A stretch of 64,000 nt of DNA from Adiantum capillus-veneris (GCA_014529385.2 CM043950.1:77142435-77206434), one strand, 5' to 3'; positions 46,666 to 59,630 are shown, counted from the stretch's first letter. Notes: generated by a model from the sequence alone, not told the origin. Numbers and translations are program-made.

Positions 46666-48050
46666 CATGCGGACATGTAGACTTCACATTGTGAAGTTTT
46701 TTTCCAAGTTACAACCAATTGATATTGTGCTAATTCTTTCTATCATTTGTGGTGCGTATGCCCTATCAACTACCTCATTTTTGTGCTATTTGCTTTTGAT
46801 TTAGTGCTAGGATTCATTATGGCTGGGTCTACCCTTGAACTTTGTGTTGATGTATGCTAATGTGTGTGTGCATGTGGTGTGTGCTGTGTTGGGGAGCATA
46901 TGTTAGTACCTAGTTCTACACCCACTATTGGGCATTCGTGATGTTAGTGGGGATGTTGTGGTATTTAGTCAATAGTATGCATGATGGAGCTGATGGTTAT
47001 ATTGTCTTGTGGGTGACTACGATGGGTCTATACCTTGCACTTTCCTTCAAGGGTAACTTATCCTGGATTCATCCAGGTATATTTTTTAATTGTATAGTGG
47101 ACATGCAGACTTCACATTGTGAAGTTTTCGTCCGAGTTATGACCAGTTGATATTGTGCTAATTCTTTCTATCTTTTGTGGTGCATATGTCCTATCAACTA
47201 ACTCATTTTCATGCTAATGGTTTTGATTTATGCTTCTTTAAGTGCTAGGCTTCATTATGGCTTGGTATGACCTTGATCTCCGGAGTCATGAAATAAACTC
47301 AATACGTTGAACTTTTTGTTGATGTATGCTCATGTGTGTGTGCGTGTGGTGTGTGTTGTGTTGTTTTGGGGAGCATATGTTAGTACCTAGTTCTACATCC
47401 ACTATTGGGCACTGACGACGTTAGTGGAGATGTCGTGGTATTTAGTCAATACTATGCATGATGGAGCTGATGGTTATATTGTCTTGTGGGTGACTACCAT
47501 GGGTCTATACCTTGCACTTTCCTTCAAGGGTGAATTTGGGATTATCCTAGATTCATCTAGGTATATTTTTTAGTTGTATAGCGGACATGCACACTTCACA
47601 TTGTGGAGTTTTTGTCCGAGTTACGACCAATTGATATTGTGCTAACTCTTTCTATCTTTTGTGGTGCATATGCCCTATCAACTACCTCATTTTCGTGCTA
47701 TTTTTTATTATTTTATGCTTCTTTTAGTGCTAGGCTTCATTATGGACGGTCCTGCCCTTGATCTCCGGAGTCATGACAAAAACTCAGTACGTTGAACTTT
47801 GTGTTGATGTATGCTCATATGTGTGTGTGTGTGGTGTGCGTTGTGATGGAGAGCATATGTTAGTACCTAGTTCTACACCCACTACTGGGCACTGACGATG
47901 TTACTGGGGATGTTGTGGTATTTAGTCAATACTATGCATGATGGAGATGATGGTTCTATTGTCTTGTGGTAGGTGACTACCATGGATCTATACCTTGCAC
48001 TTTCCTTCAAGGGTGAATCTGGGCTTATCCTGGATTCTCTAGGTATATAT
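46666..48050 (+). repeat. Three tandem units of about 430-485 bp
   Basis: Units start near 46,668, 47,098 and 47,582 with CGGACATGCAGACTTCACAT-type sequence. They continue through TTGATATTGTGCTAACTCTT, a GTGTGTG tract, TTAGTACCTAGTTCTACACC and CTATACCTTGCACTTTCCTT. Units 2 and 3 are longest; unit 1 lacks some internal sequence. Confidence 0.85.
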
Positions 48051-48430
48051 GACTCAGCGGGTGCATTCATACTATACATGCCACAACCCACCAACATTGA
48101 CATTCCTTTTTACAATAGCCATGTATTTAGCATGTTGTTGTAACGTCTAGATATAGAAGAAAGCGTCAGCTCTTGAAGCAACAAATGAGATACAGGCTAG
48201 TGGTTATGTGATTTGCAACTACAGGTGAGGGTTACAGATCAAACCCTTGTCTTTATTTTGCACCAAAAAGTACCAAACTTGCTTCTATTCTAAGGGAAAA
48301 GGCGTCTCTAGTGGGTCTCAAAACTGACTGCCTTTATTTGAATCAACGGAGGCTTGCCACCTTGATTGAGGGTGTAAAGTTCTAGGTAGTCCAGACCCCC
48401 CCCTAAATTTATTGCATGCATAGCCATTTG
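48051..48430. other. Non-coding interval
   Basis: No gene seen. It contains the tail of the tandem array and plain sequence. Confidence 0.4.
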
Positions 48431-48431
48431 G

Positions 48432-48464
<33 letters not shown>

Positions 48465-48632
48465 GAAAATTGGGTCATCTCCAATGGATAAAGAGAGATT
48501 CACCTTCAACCCAACAACTACCCTTTATTGCTCTTAATCTACTTTTTTTGAATAGCATGTCTTGAGGTCAAGACTCATTGGATAAATCTTTCACTTCCGA
48601 TTGTTTGAACCACATGAGAGCTTCACTTTCCT

Positions 48633-48664
<32 letters not shown>

Positions 48665-48740
48665 TCTCTCTAGTTACACATACACACACACACACGTGTG
48701 TGTGTGTGTGAATACATATTTATATATATATGTATAATAG
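48431..48740. repeat. CT, CA/GT and TA microsatellites
   Basis: CT tracts lie at 48,434-48,463 and about 48,632-48,672. A CACACACACACGTGTGTGTG palindromic tract follows near 48,680-48,710, then a short TATATATATA run. Confidence 0.9.
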
Positions 48741-49833
48741 GCATGGTTAGAGATAGGTGCAAAGGAAAAATAAAAACCAATGTACTTGGCAATGGAGCAC
48801 TATAAACATCACCATACAAAAAGCAAGACTTCATGACGTGGAAAATTAATATAGTTAGAAATCTAGAGTTGAGCTAGATGTTTATAGATGCATACAAACA
48901 TTTGCTCGGCTTGTCTTTGCTTGAAAAAACTTGCTGGGTGCGTGGTAAGACTCGAGCTCTGGCTACCAAGTTATGGTCGGTTGAAATTTTTTCGGGGGCC
49001 AGTTATGAGCCCACTTGCCTGCATTGAGGGATGTGCCATCTGGCATCTTTTTGGTCTTGCCAAGGTTCTTGAAGATAGTGTGCATCATGTGGAGCTAGCA
49101 CAACTCAACAGAATGTCAAATAGATGCTTGGTCAGCAAGGTACCACAGGTAAATGTTTGGGATTGCTTTTTGAGAAGGGTTTGCAAATAATTTTTTCTGC
49201 CTTTTTTGCAGCCTCAAATAGCGAGCTCAAAGGGGTCTGAAGGTGGTGAGATTTTTACGGTCCGAGACAAACAGGGTGGAGATTTGGCACATCTTGGCAG
49301 CTCAAACTTCTGACTATCGAGAAAGATGTGGGAGCCGAGGGAATAAGGGCAAAAAAAGGGGCTTTACAAATGTAATTTTGAAAGTTTTTTGTGAGCTTAA
49401 GGGACCATGAGGCCCATGGATACCACGTGGTGGCGGAAAATCCCATATGGGAGTCTTAGGAAAGAAAGTAAAGGGTATATCACCCAGAGCATGGCCCCTT
49501 CATAAACATCAAAGGAGGACGAAGGCTCCGTTTGCTGTGAGGCTTAATGGCGGGGCCGCTTACGGCTCTGCACGGCAGCGCACGAGGCGGTTTTGGCCAA
49601 CGAGGGGTGATGCCAGGCACTCGCACCAGCGTGAAGAGGAGTAGTGGGTGACGGTCGTTGCTTAGGTGATGACATGGCACGTGCCCTTAGCCGGCCATTC
49701 CTGTGGCCCTTGGGGCCGGGCAAGCCTTGGGAAGAGAACACCCTCCCCCCCACCCCGCCCCCAAATAGCGACATTGCTATTGCTAGCCAAGGGGAGGGTC
49801 CTGCAGAGCAGGACAATGAACATAGATGGATAT

Positions 49834-49867
<34 letters not shown>

Positions 49868-50330
49868 AGAAAGGGCACGGAGGCCACCATGGGTATAAGG
49901 TGAAGGCAAGCTGGCCAAGCGAAAGCAAAGGGCCATTTCAAGGCCGGACAAGACAAGATAAAGAGAGCCAGACCAGAAGAAAGCAAAGGAAGAAAGAGCA
50001 AAAGCCGAGAAAGTGCAAGCCAGGACAAAGCGCAAAGTAGAAGCCGCACCAAATGAAGAGAGAGAAATAGAGAAAGATGGTTGTGGGAGCCGGATAAAGG
50101 TAGTTAAGGGAGAAATTAAGGAGTAGTATAAGCTAAGCTCCCCAAAAGGGGTAAAAAATAATGAGGAAAAAATAAAAATAAAAAAGCCTATTAGGGGCAA
50201 TTGGGACCTCGCTACTGCCCCCCCAAGTGCAAAGAGAAAACGAGAGGGTAGGGGAAAAAAAGTACAGCAATTTCTCCCTTCGAAAAGATGCCAAATCAAG
50301 GTGACAAGTGGACCAATTAATTTATGTAAA
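48741..50330. other. Non-coding interval with a GC- and purine-rich half
   Basis: 48,741-49,440 has no supported gene. 49,440-50,250 is GC- and purine-rich, with a GA microsatellite at about 49,840-49,872. Long minus-strand frames here (to 251 codons) are Leu/Ser/Phe-rich products of the polypurine composition. The style resembles the leader at 19.8-20.9 kb and may be retroelement UTR. Confidence 0.4.
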
Positions 50331-50362
50331 TTCCAAAATTAAGGGGGCCCCCTTATATAAAG
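50331..50362 (+). promoter_or_regulatory. Perfect GC palindrome abutting a TATA-like box
   Basis: AAGGGGGCCCCCTT (50,341-50,354) is a perfect 14-bp palindrome running directly into TATATAA. This layout is compatible with a promoter, perhaps of a retroelement LTR. No gene is recognised downstream. Confidence 0.35.
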
Positions 50363-50887
50363 ATAAGGTTTTAGTCAAATTAGAGTCTTTTTTTGTGCCG
50401 TTTGAAGCCTGCAAAGAGGAGTTCTCTGACGAGCTAACCCCTTTGTAGCTTTTTCTTGAAAATGGCCATGGTGGTGGCAGTGTAAGCCAATGTACATGCC
50501 TTTTGAAGTGGAATCAAGCCATCATTGACCCTATTGTTGTTGTTTCCCCTTCCCCCCCTTCCCTTTCTCCTACTCTGTTGTTTCCCCTCGGTGCTAGCTG
50601 TGTGGAAGTAAGTCCCCCCCGAACCAATGGTGTTTTGTGTAAGAGAGTGAGATTGAGTGGCTGTCAGCATGTGTAAGGGTGGAGACAGGCCGTGGCAATA
50701 GGTGTGCATTGTGTGGTGGGTTTGTGGAGTGTGAAAACAATGGAAATTGAGCAGGCGGTGGTCTGCTAGTGTAAAGTTTATTTTTGAAGGTGTTTTCACA
50801 GAGGATAGGGGTGTTGTGGATACCTTGAGATATAGAGATGCCCTTGTGTTCGTGCCCTTTGTGTTCCTTCATTCCCCCTCTCTAGCG
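50363..50887. other. Non-coding interval
   Basis: Chance frames up to about 120 codons; no motif. Possible transcribed leader downstream of the TATA-like site. Confidence 0.35.
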
Positions 50888-53542
50888 TATTTAGTCTCTT
50901 ACAACTTTGCACAACGTGTACACAGAAATTTGTAATTCAAAAAAACATATAAACGTCATAACTTTCTGCCCAAAACTCTAATTTTAGTATTTGAAAAATT
51001 GTTCTTAAGGTATTGAGGGATGTTGGAGTTGCTCCATGATAGATTTATCAAATTCTACATCAAAAGTAATTTGCAACTAATTGACATCTAATGTCAATAC
51101 GTTTTGAATCAAAAATGTCAAAAGGTAAGAGCTTGTATATTTTCAAATCCATATGTCTTGAATTTCTTATTGTGAATCGTTGATTTTCTTTACATTTATC
51201 ACATATAATTACTTTGTATAAAAGAAATTAGATCAGGAGTCAAGTATATTAAACTTATATTTGATTTATTATGATTAGGTCTCCCCAATCTCGGAAAAAA
51301 TAAAAACTCTTTTGAAACATCTTAAGTGAGTAAATGAAGGATGAGTTTAGGAAATGTAAAGAGACATGAAAGTGGAAAGTCAAAAGACCTTTTGTGTCCA
51401 TATAAAGAGGTGGTCTAGTTCTTATTGGTCCATTTGTGTTTCTCTTCTCCTTCATTCTCCCCTTAGAGTTTTCTTCTCTTTAGTGTGTCCTCTCTCTCTC
51501 TCTCTCAATGATTTTATTTAGATAAAGTATTAAATAAATTGAATGTACATTGTTTTCAATTTAATTTACATACAAGTAGATGAACTGATTGATCTCCATA
51601 ATTACTCTTTGTGTGTATCACATATATTTTGATGTATGTACAAGAGTTAGATCAAAGTTACATAACTTTATTTCTTTTTCTTTTTCTTTATTTAATTATG
51701 TATAAACTGTTTGTATGATGGTTCATAGTAATCATTTATTATTGAAATGGTTATTATTCCATGGAATTGTTCCATGATGCCACAATGTGTTTTTATAATG
51801 ACTATATATTTTTTGTATTGATTGTCTATAATTGAGATGATTATCATTCCATGGCAGTGTCTCATGACGCCATGATGTGTTTGAAGATTGTAAGTGTTCA
51901 CAACAGTGATCACTGAGCATATGTATATTAGGGGCTTGATTGTATTTGTGTGGATATTATATAAATACATATAAAAATATAATTTCAATGATTTGATTAT
52001 CATTAGAAACTTAGTCATATTGTTACGGTTTATTGATTCATTTTATTCTTTTCATATGGATATTGAAGAGTTAAACATTTAATGATTCAACAATGAGATA
52101 TGTTTTGATAATTTGTTTTTTAATACAAACATCAAATATTTATGGTTTTTACTCATAATGAGTTCGTATGATCATTTGTTATTAAGATGGTCATTATTCC
52201 ATGATGTCACGATGACTATAAATCATTCCTACCGGTCATCTGATATTGACATGGTTATTATTCCATGAGGCCATCATGATTATGTATTATTTGTATTGAT
52301 CGTTTGTTACTGAGATGGCTATTATTCCATAGAGTGTTTTCATGATTCTATGATGCATTTCTATGATGAGTACAAATCATTCCTATCGATTAAAGAGTTG
52401 CTCCATGATACCATTATGGTTACAAATTGTTTATTACTGATCTTTTGTTACTAAGATGAATATTATTCCATGAGGCCAAGATGTATTTCCATGATGATTA
52501 GAGTTGCTCCATGATGCCATGATGCAATTCCATGATTAATCTTTCATAATATATTTTCATGATAATTATTTTACAGAGTTTTTTCATGATGTCATGATGC
52601 GTTTCCATGATGATTACATTTAGTCTTTTATATTGAAGAGTTGTTCCATGAGGCCATGATGCATTTTCATGATTCAAATGATGGTGTTTTACTTTAATTG
52701 AGATTTATTTTGTTTTATAAATTTCTTTATAATGTTACCATGGTGTTGATTCACAATTATTTGTTATCACTCTCATGACTTTAGTTATGATAATGTACTA
52801 TGATCAAGATGGTTTTATTCTATGGAGTTGTTTCATGGAGTTGGCCCATGTTCATTTCTTACTCTATGGACTTGCCTCTTTATTCTACCATGGTGTTATT
52901 CTGTAATGACTTGTTATGACTGCATTGATTATTATTCTAGAGTTTATTTATTATATCATGTGGTTCTTTCATATTGATTTTCCATGATTGAGATGATCAT
53001 TTTGTAATGTCATATACGTAGCATTATTTTTTATTCAAAAGATGGATAATATGCAAATAATAGATGTATTATTCATTCTTGCATAATACATGTCTGTTAT
53101 ATAAAGTGCTATGTCACCAAAGACGGGGTTCCGAATAGCTTCTTAGTTTTTTGAACAAAAATAGTTTCATTCAAAAGCAATAGTATAAAAACTGGCAACA
53201 GTGCTCATTTGGAACATTTGCCACTTGAGCAAGTAATTCACATTTGATTCAAATAAAAAAAATTCTTTGACTTTTAGAAATAGCTTCCAGCTTAAAATAG
53301 TTTAAAAATTAATTTTGATAAAACACATGGCAAGTGACTTCTATAAACACACACCATCCATAGAGTGAGAGACTGGGCTCTACACAACATATTAGGCTTA
53401 TACTATTTGATTGTGAGAAAAAAATCCAAAAAAATGTGAAGAAATTCAATTTAATCTATTTTTCATGGCAAGTGACTTCTATAAACACACACCATCCATA
53501 GAGTGAGAGACTAGGCTCTACGCAACATATTAGGCTTATACT
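50888..53542 (+). repeat. Copy 2 of the duplicated block, left part
   Basis: Matches copy 1 from its first bases. The minisatellite here (51,740-52,680) is shorter than in copy 1, and the right edge carries an inverted and duplicated segment (53,325-53,542). The block resumes at 59,631 after the LTR element. Confidence 0.85.
53325..53542. repeat. Segment inverted relative to copy 1 and tandemly duplicated
   Basis: CATGGCAAGTGACTTCTATA through CATATTAGGCTTATACTATT appears at 53,327-53,463 and again from 53,464. In copy 1 (40,228-40,358) the same segment is in reverse complement, while flanks on both sides stay collinear. The LTR element is inserted in the second unit. Confidence 0.85.
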
Positions 53543-54505
53543 TGTTGGAGGAGCAACTCACACACCCATGAAGTGCATGCAAACACTACCTAGATCAACA
53601 TAATGTCAATCGAGGACACAGCTGACATGATAGGCACACGGAGGAAATCTCTTTAGCTTGTCAGGCTGAGACCATCCTACACATACAACACTCTAGAAGG
53701 CCAACTAAACCACAATCAAGAACCTCACTGCTCTCAACTACACCACCTAGCCACATACACACATACAGAAGGTAACTCACCTAATCATGCCAGATTCATA
53801 CGAAACTTAAGGAACACCATCCCCTCACTAGGATACACCTGTCCCTAAGCTTCTACACTCAAAACCCTCAAGCTAAACCCATCTGTAGAAAACGCGTAGG
53901 ATGACAGAGCATAATTTTGAAAGTGCTCGAAACTGAAATTTATGAGTACCTATGTGTAGCTTATGTTACCACGATTCTATAGACTACTAGCACGCAGAAA
54001 ATAGACATCGTTTGATACACTCACAACCACAAATAGCTCATAGAAGCGTCGCCGTGTGCGCTTTGTCTCGCATGGAATGCTTGGCATTGTCGCGTAGCTC
54101 TCCTCGAGCCTACAACAATGGTGCATTCGGATCTCCAATGTGTTGAGTGAGTCGGGCGTAGCGAGAGGATAAAGCTCATGCTCACTCTCTAGAGTTCTCT
54201 CTTACACACCGTAGATGACAGCGCTCGCTAAGTTTTGATTATGATAAAAGTCCTCCTTACAAAATGACCTAGGTACCTCATATACTAAGGCTACCTTAGG
54301 TTTAACCAAAAATGGGGTTAAAAGGGTTAAATGGCTTTGTATTTACAATCTGGAAGTGCCATTGCACCTCGGCTTCTAAAACTAGAATAACTACTCATTA
54401 CAAATGACGTTTATAGCCATAATCCGCAGCATTTCATAACTCGCAAAAGATAAGACTTTGGTATGAAACTTGAGTTATGTTGTGTTGTTGACCCAGGGGT
54501 CAACC
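53543..54505 (-). repeat. 3' LTR (left copy) of the tRNA-Asp element
   Basis: About 963 bp, collinear with the right copy with scattered differences. Its outer end abuts the target duplication; the inner end reads GGTTGACC where the other copy has TGTTGACC. Confidence 0.85.
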
Positions 54506-54520
54506 CTCCCCCCTTCCGCG
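54503..54520 (-). other. Polypurine tract of the tRNA-Asp element
   Basis: On the minus strand GGAAGGGGGGGAGGG runs up to the start of the 3' LTR. Confidence 0.75.
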
Positions 54521-56539
54521 TTCATGTCGTCCTTGACAAGACCTGATTGTCGATGACGATGTGGTCTTTGTTGTCGTTTTGGCTTCATCTGTTGCACTGC
54601 TTGTAACTTTGTCAAGCTACTCAACTATGATCCATTAGAGAGGACATCTATCATCATAACCATTCATCGTTTGAGATCCTCTGATTACTTTTATGTCTTC
54701 TCTTCTTCATTGGGGACTTTTTTGTTCCTGTGCAATCATGTTATTAGTGTTGTCATTGTAGGCCATTCTTCGACTCGCCATTGAGGAGAAGTATGCTATG
54801 ATCTGAAATTGGTGCTCCAAATCATTTGTTAGTTGATTTGAGTAGCATTTACTTATTGCTGATGTAGAAGGAATATGTACAAGAGGATGGTGATAGGTGT
54901 CTTTAGATTAGGGTCTAAAACCTGGATGACCAAAGGGAAAAAACCCGGTGGGAAAAAAAATGCCTTTGGTATACGCTCTTATTGGAGTTGAGCAGTTGAA
55001 CGTGAAGTACATGTTCATGAAAGGTGAGTGCTTGGGTGAAACACGAAAAGAGTGCCTGATGCAAGTGCCAATTATGGGACACTCTATATGCATATGAGAA
55101 ATCTGTCAACAAAAGCATGCAATGTGAAAGAAGGAGATGATGGGTGTTTGGAGGAATAAATGTAGCACATGTGACATCAAAAGATGTTTCAATAGCTTCC
55201 ACCTTACCAAGAAGGGTTATCGATGTAGAAGTTTCTCCACTCGTATCTCACTATGCTCAGTACGTGAGTGTCTTTTGGACCTTCTCCTTCACTTCACCAG
55301 ACTTAAGTACTTAGACTTCGACTCTTTTGCTCACCTATACTAGCATGAGCGACACAACATAAATATTCTCAACTCTTCCAGCTTGAGCAATACCTAGAAT
55401 AACTAAGACGCTTAGACAACAGAGAATATTACTTGAAGGTTTGGGACTAACACCTCACACATTTTGTGGCTTAGCTACTCGACTCTGACTTGTATGACTT
55501 GTCGGTTGCATGCTGACACTGCTTTGTGACAAGTTCTTCGGCTGTTGTAGTGGCTGCTGAGACATACTTTGTGAAGTTTCATCGTTTTCCTGTACCTTCT
55601 TCTCTTTGTAATGCACAGGCCTCTCCTCAGTCTTTTCTTCATGTGGATTATGGATTTTTTTAAATTTGTTTTTCTTAATAATAAACAAAGAAAATCTTAA
55701 AACAACTCCACAAAAGAAAAATCATTCAAATAGAAATCTAAATGCTATGTACACTATACACATGTCCCTAGGGGCTCATATATGGATTTTGTCCCCATAC
55801 TCCTCTGTAACACTACTATGAGGGCATATACTCTAAATTTCGTCAAAAAATTATCACAATAAAATGCAAAAATTCAATGTCTCTCACAAAACATTGCCCT
55901 CTAATAGTCATAATGTTAGGTCCGCATTCAGAATGCCTCCCCCCTTTCTATTTCGAGTCATCCTTTACGACAGGGTATCACAAAGGGTATGTGTTGTGCT
56001 TAGGAAATTAAAAGTTGTGCCTATGCAGGCCTTGTAATGTAGCCCTATTATGCATACACAGTCAATGCATGGAAAAGATTTATGTTGTGCAAGATGTGGG
56101 TATAAGCAATCTGCTTATTGGCATTTGTTGGTGAGCCTTCCTATTCTAAGCAATGTAATGGTCTTTGAAGCTCCTGTATCGTTGCTTGATTGAAGCGACT
56201 TGCTCTCTTCTAACTGTACTGTAATCGTAGGAAGAATTGTAGGAATTCAAGAGGCGATGCACTGACAACAGTTTTGTTGTTTTTCAAAGTTGAACTAAAT
56301 GGTTGCCGTTGGCATGCCTTTAGTTCAAGTTTTGCTCTAAGATCTGTAGAGCCTCTCTCTGGCTACGTTTTGATATAAAAACATTTCCGATCCGATATCG
56401 TTTGTGAAAGTTATGGCCAAAATAGTGAAATTAAGTTTAGAATGGTCAAAATGAGTCCAGATTCAATTTTAAAAGAAGATTTGGGATCTCTGTGACACTT
56501 TGAACACTTCTGCATGGTCAAAATTACAGTTGGACTCTA

Positions 56540-58150
56540 AAACTGGCCTAGAGACATCCTACGCGTAGGATGTCTATATGCTCAGAATTTAACAAAATTT
56601 GGTCCAGAGACTCCCCTTAAGTCCAGAAACACAATGGTATGCTCAGAATTTCATTTGGACCTAAAAATGGCCTTGAGACATCCTATGCGTAGGATGTCTT
56701 TTTGCTCAGAATGACTTGAAATTTTCACCCCAGCTTCTCCTTGATGTGTGATCACAGTGGTGTGCTCATAGGTTGGTTTGAAGTCCTAAATCAAGCTAGA
56801 GACATCCTACACGCAGGATGTCTAACTGCTCAGATTTTGTCCAAACTTGATCCCAAGATTCTCCTAGTGCTCAACAATCCAGTGGTATGCTTAGATTTGA
56901 ATTTGGATGTCAATAGGTCAAGATTTAGGCTGGAAGAGCTTCCAGTGCACTCCAAGAGTAGGATGTCTGACAATTCTTGTCTTTGCTTGGTAAATAGGTC
57001 AAACAAGGTCCAAATGCACTTTTGCAAAAAGTTTTGGAATCCTTGAGACACTTAGAACAACCTTTTATGGCTACAATACAATTTTGACCACTTTATGACC
57101 CTGGAGACATCCTACACGTAGGATGTCTTTTTGCTCTGTTTCAGCTCAAACTTGCATTGTAGCTTCCCATTGATGTGCTAAACTCACAGCTATTTTTACT
57201 TTTTGATGCTAACACCTATAGGTTGGTCAAATGATCAAGAATCTGTTCCAAAAGCCTAATGTTTGTTTTGATGGATTCTTAAGTCAAATCAACTCCAAAT
57301 TGGACCAAAATTGACTAGGAGGCTTGCCTAAGGCTATACAACACCCTGCTATGTCCACAATAGAATTTTGGTCTCAAAATCATGCAGGAGACATCCTACG
57401 CTAGGATGTCTTTTTGCTCAGAATGAACCCAAACTTGAACCACAGCTTCCCCTTGATGTCAGGACCCTAATTCTATGCTTAGATTTTAATTTGGATGTCA
57501 AAAGACCGCAAAACTAGCTATCCTTGCCTTTTTTAGTCAAAAATGCTAAAGTCTGTTCAATCTTCCTTTCACTGACCCAAATGAGATGAAATTTATCACA
57601 TGCCCTCAATACAACATTTAGAACATGCCTATGGAGTCATCCAATGGTTTGGTCTCAAAATTAGGCCTTGGACACAATTTGGGTAGGATGTCTCGCAATT
57701 CTCGTCTTTTGGCTTTGATCTGTCCAAATTTGGTCAAATTTCCACTTTCGAGGTGAAAATAGGGTAAAACCTACCTTCTAAACACACTGGTAACCTCAGA
57801 TTTTCAAAATTTCCACCAGATCACCCTGTAGACATCCTACGCGTAGGATGTCTACTGCTGATTTTTTGAGACTGAAGTGTCCCTGACGCTTCCTTATGCT
57901 CTCAGCAAGTGTAAGTATGCTTCACAATTGCAAAAACATGCAAAAATCACTCAATTAAGACTTTGCTGAAATTTTACATTTTTTGACTCCGCCTTTTGGC
58001 TTTTAGTCAGCAAAAATAGGAAAAGACACCCAAGTCAATATGTTACTAGGGTAAAACCTACCCTCTGAACCCATTGGTGCAGTCAGAATTTTCAAATTTG
58101 GTCTCCAGAACCCCCTTGAGATATCCTACGCGTAGGATGTCTATGTTTAC
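56540..58150. repeat. Palindrome-cored degenerate tandem array inside the LTR element
   Basis: Seven near-complete copies of a palindrome with core ACATCCTACGCGTAGGATGT occur near 56,552, 56,676, 56,799, 57,105, 57,389, 57,830 and 58,120, with partial copies near 56,957 and 57,690. Each is usually followed by TTTTTGCTCAGAATT-type sequence. Units of 115-300 bp contain conserved phrases such as CCTTGATGTG and CAGTGGTATGCT. Half of the motif (ACGCGTAGGATG) also occurs in both LTRs, near 53,895 and 59,038. Confidence 0.85.
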
Positions 58151-58667
58151 AGAATTGCAGGTTTTCTTCACAAAACCCTTGCAACTGCTCTTTTATATGC
58201 ACAGCATCAGTCAGTCATACAAAAATATCCACAAAAGCTTGTTTAATGCATTTTTACCCTCAAAAGCACACTTTTCCGTGATTTCAAATGCAATCAAACA
58301 CTTTAGCAAATAATTCAGTGCTGAATAGCTCTAGATCAGAATCAGATCACTTACCTAAAGCTACTCCTACAAATCATATGGGGTTTTGCATCTATGAGTA
58401 GAAAAACGCTTCACTGCCACACAGGGACTAGTAAACGCTTTTATCACCTCACAAATCACTCGACCACCAACAACTACTCTAATCCACAGATCCTAACTAA
58501 ACCTATCTAGTTGCAGACTCTCGGCAAGACACACGGTTCCTGGCTATCCACTTGATCGCGGAATATCATCTTCCAGATCCACTTAACAAAAAAGCTTTCT
58601 TTAGCCGAAACTAAATCAAGAAACCATCACACAAGTGTTAGTAGGAAACCTACTTAGGTCCTTGTGT

Positions 58668-58684
58668 CCCCGGCAATGGCGCCA
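58668..58684 (-). other. Primer binding site, tRNA-Asp
   Basis: On the minus strand TGGCGCCATTGCCGGGG lies one base after the LTR. It differs by one base from the complement of the plant tRNA-Asp(GUC) 3' end. Confidence 0.85.
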
Positions 58685-58685
58685 A

Positions 58686-59630
58686 TGTTGGAGGAGCAAC
58701 TCACACACCCATGAGGTGCATGAAAACACTACCTAGATCAACATAATGTCAATCGAGGACACGGATGACACGATAGGCACACGGAGGAAATCTCTTTAGC
58801 TTGTCAGGCTGAGACCATCCTACACATACAACACTCTGAAAGGCCAACTAAACCACAATCAAGAACCTCACTACTCTCAACTACACCATCTAGCCACATA
58901 CACACATACAGAAGGTAACTCACCTAATCATGCCAGATTCGTACGAAACTTAAGGAACACCATCCCCTCACTAGGATACACCTCTCCCTAAGCTTCTACA
59001 CTCAAAACCCTCACTCTAAACCCATATGTAGAAAACGCGTAGGATGACAGAGCAGAATTTTGAAAGTGCCCGAAAATGAAATTTATGAGTACCTATGTGT
59101 AGCTTATGTCACCACAATTCTATAGACTACTAGCACGCAGAAAACAGACATCGTTTGATACATCTACGGCCACAAATAGCTCGTAGATGCGTCGGCATGT
59201 GCGCTTTGTCTCGCGTGGAATGCTTGGTGTTGTCGTGTAGCTCTCCTCGAGCCTACAACAATGGTGCAGTCGGATCTCCAATGTGTTGAGCGAGCCGCGC
59301 GTAGCCAGAGGATAAAGCTCACACTCACTCTCTTACACACAGTAGACGGCAGCGCTAAGTTTTGATTATGATAAAAGTCCTCCTTACAAAATGACCTAGG
59401 TACCTTACATACTAAGGTTACCTTAGGTTTAACCAAAAATGGGGTTGAAAGGGTCAAATGGATTTGTATTTACAATCTGGAAGTGCCATTGCACCCCGGC
59501 TTCTAAAACTAGACTAACTACTCATTACAAATGACGTTTATAGCCATAATCCGCAGCATTTCATAACTTGCAAAAGATAAGACTTTGGTACGAAACTTGA
59601 GTTATGTTGTGTTGTTGACCCCGGTCAACA
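58686..59630 (-). repeat. 5' LTR (right copy) of the tRNA-Asp element
   Basis: 945 bp. On the minus strand it starts TGTTGACC and ends CTCCTCCAACA, just before the primer site. Small indels relative to the left copy show that the insertion is not recent. Confidence 0.85.

Larger units (their letters stand above)
53543..59630 (-). mobile_element. Non-autonomous LTR retrotransposon, 6.1 kb, tRNA-Asp primer
   Basis: LTRs lie at 53,543-54,505 and 58,686-59,630, with target duplication ATACT at 53,538-53,542 and 59,631-59,635. The primer site is to the left of the right-hand LTR and the polypurine tract to the right of the left-hand LTR, so the element reads on the minus strand. The 4.2-kb interior has no gag, protease, integrase or polymerase motifs. 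A minus-strand 77-codon frame (55,455-55,688, basic then Gln/Ser-rich) is the only piece with a biased composition. It probably depends on a related autonomous element. Confidence 0.85.

Noticed and set aside
48676-48712. Z-DNA-forming CA/GT palindrome as a regulatory site
   Set aside because: It is one of a cluster of microsatellites with no gene nearby.
49544-50299. 251-codon minus-strand open frame
   Set aside because: It is Leu/Ser/Phe-rich and produced by the purine-rich plus strand, including a GA microsatellite. No domain or splice support; overlapping frames on both strands are equally open.
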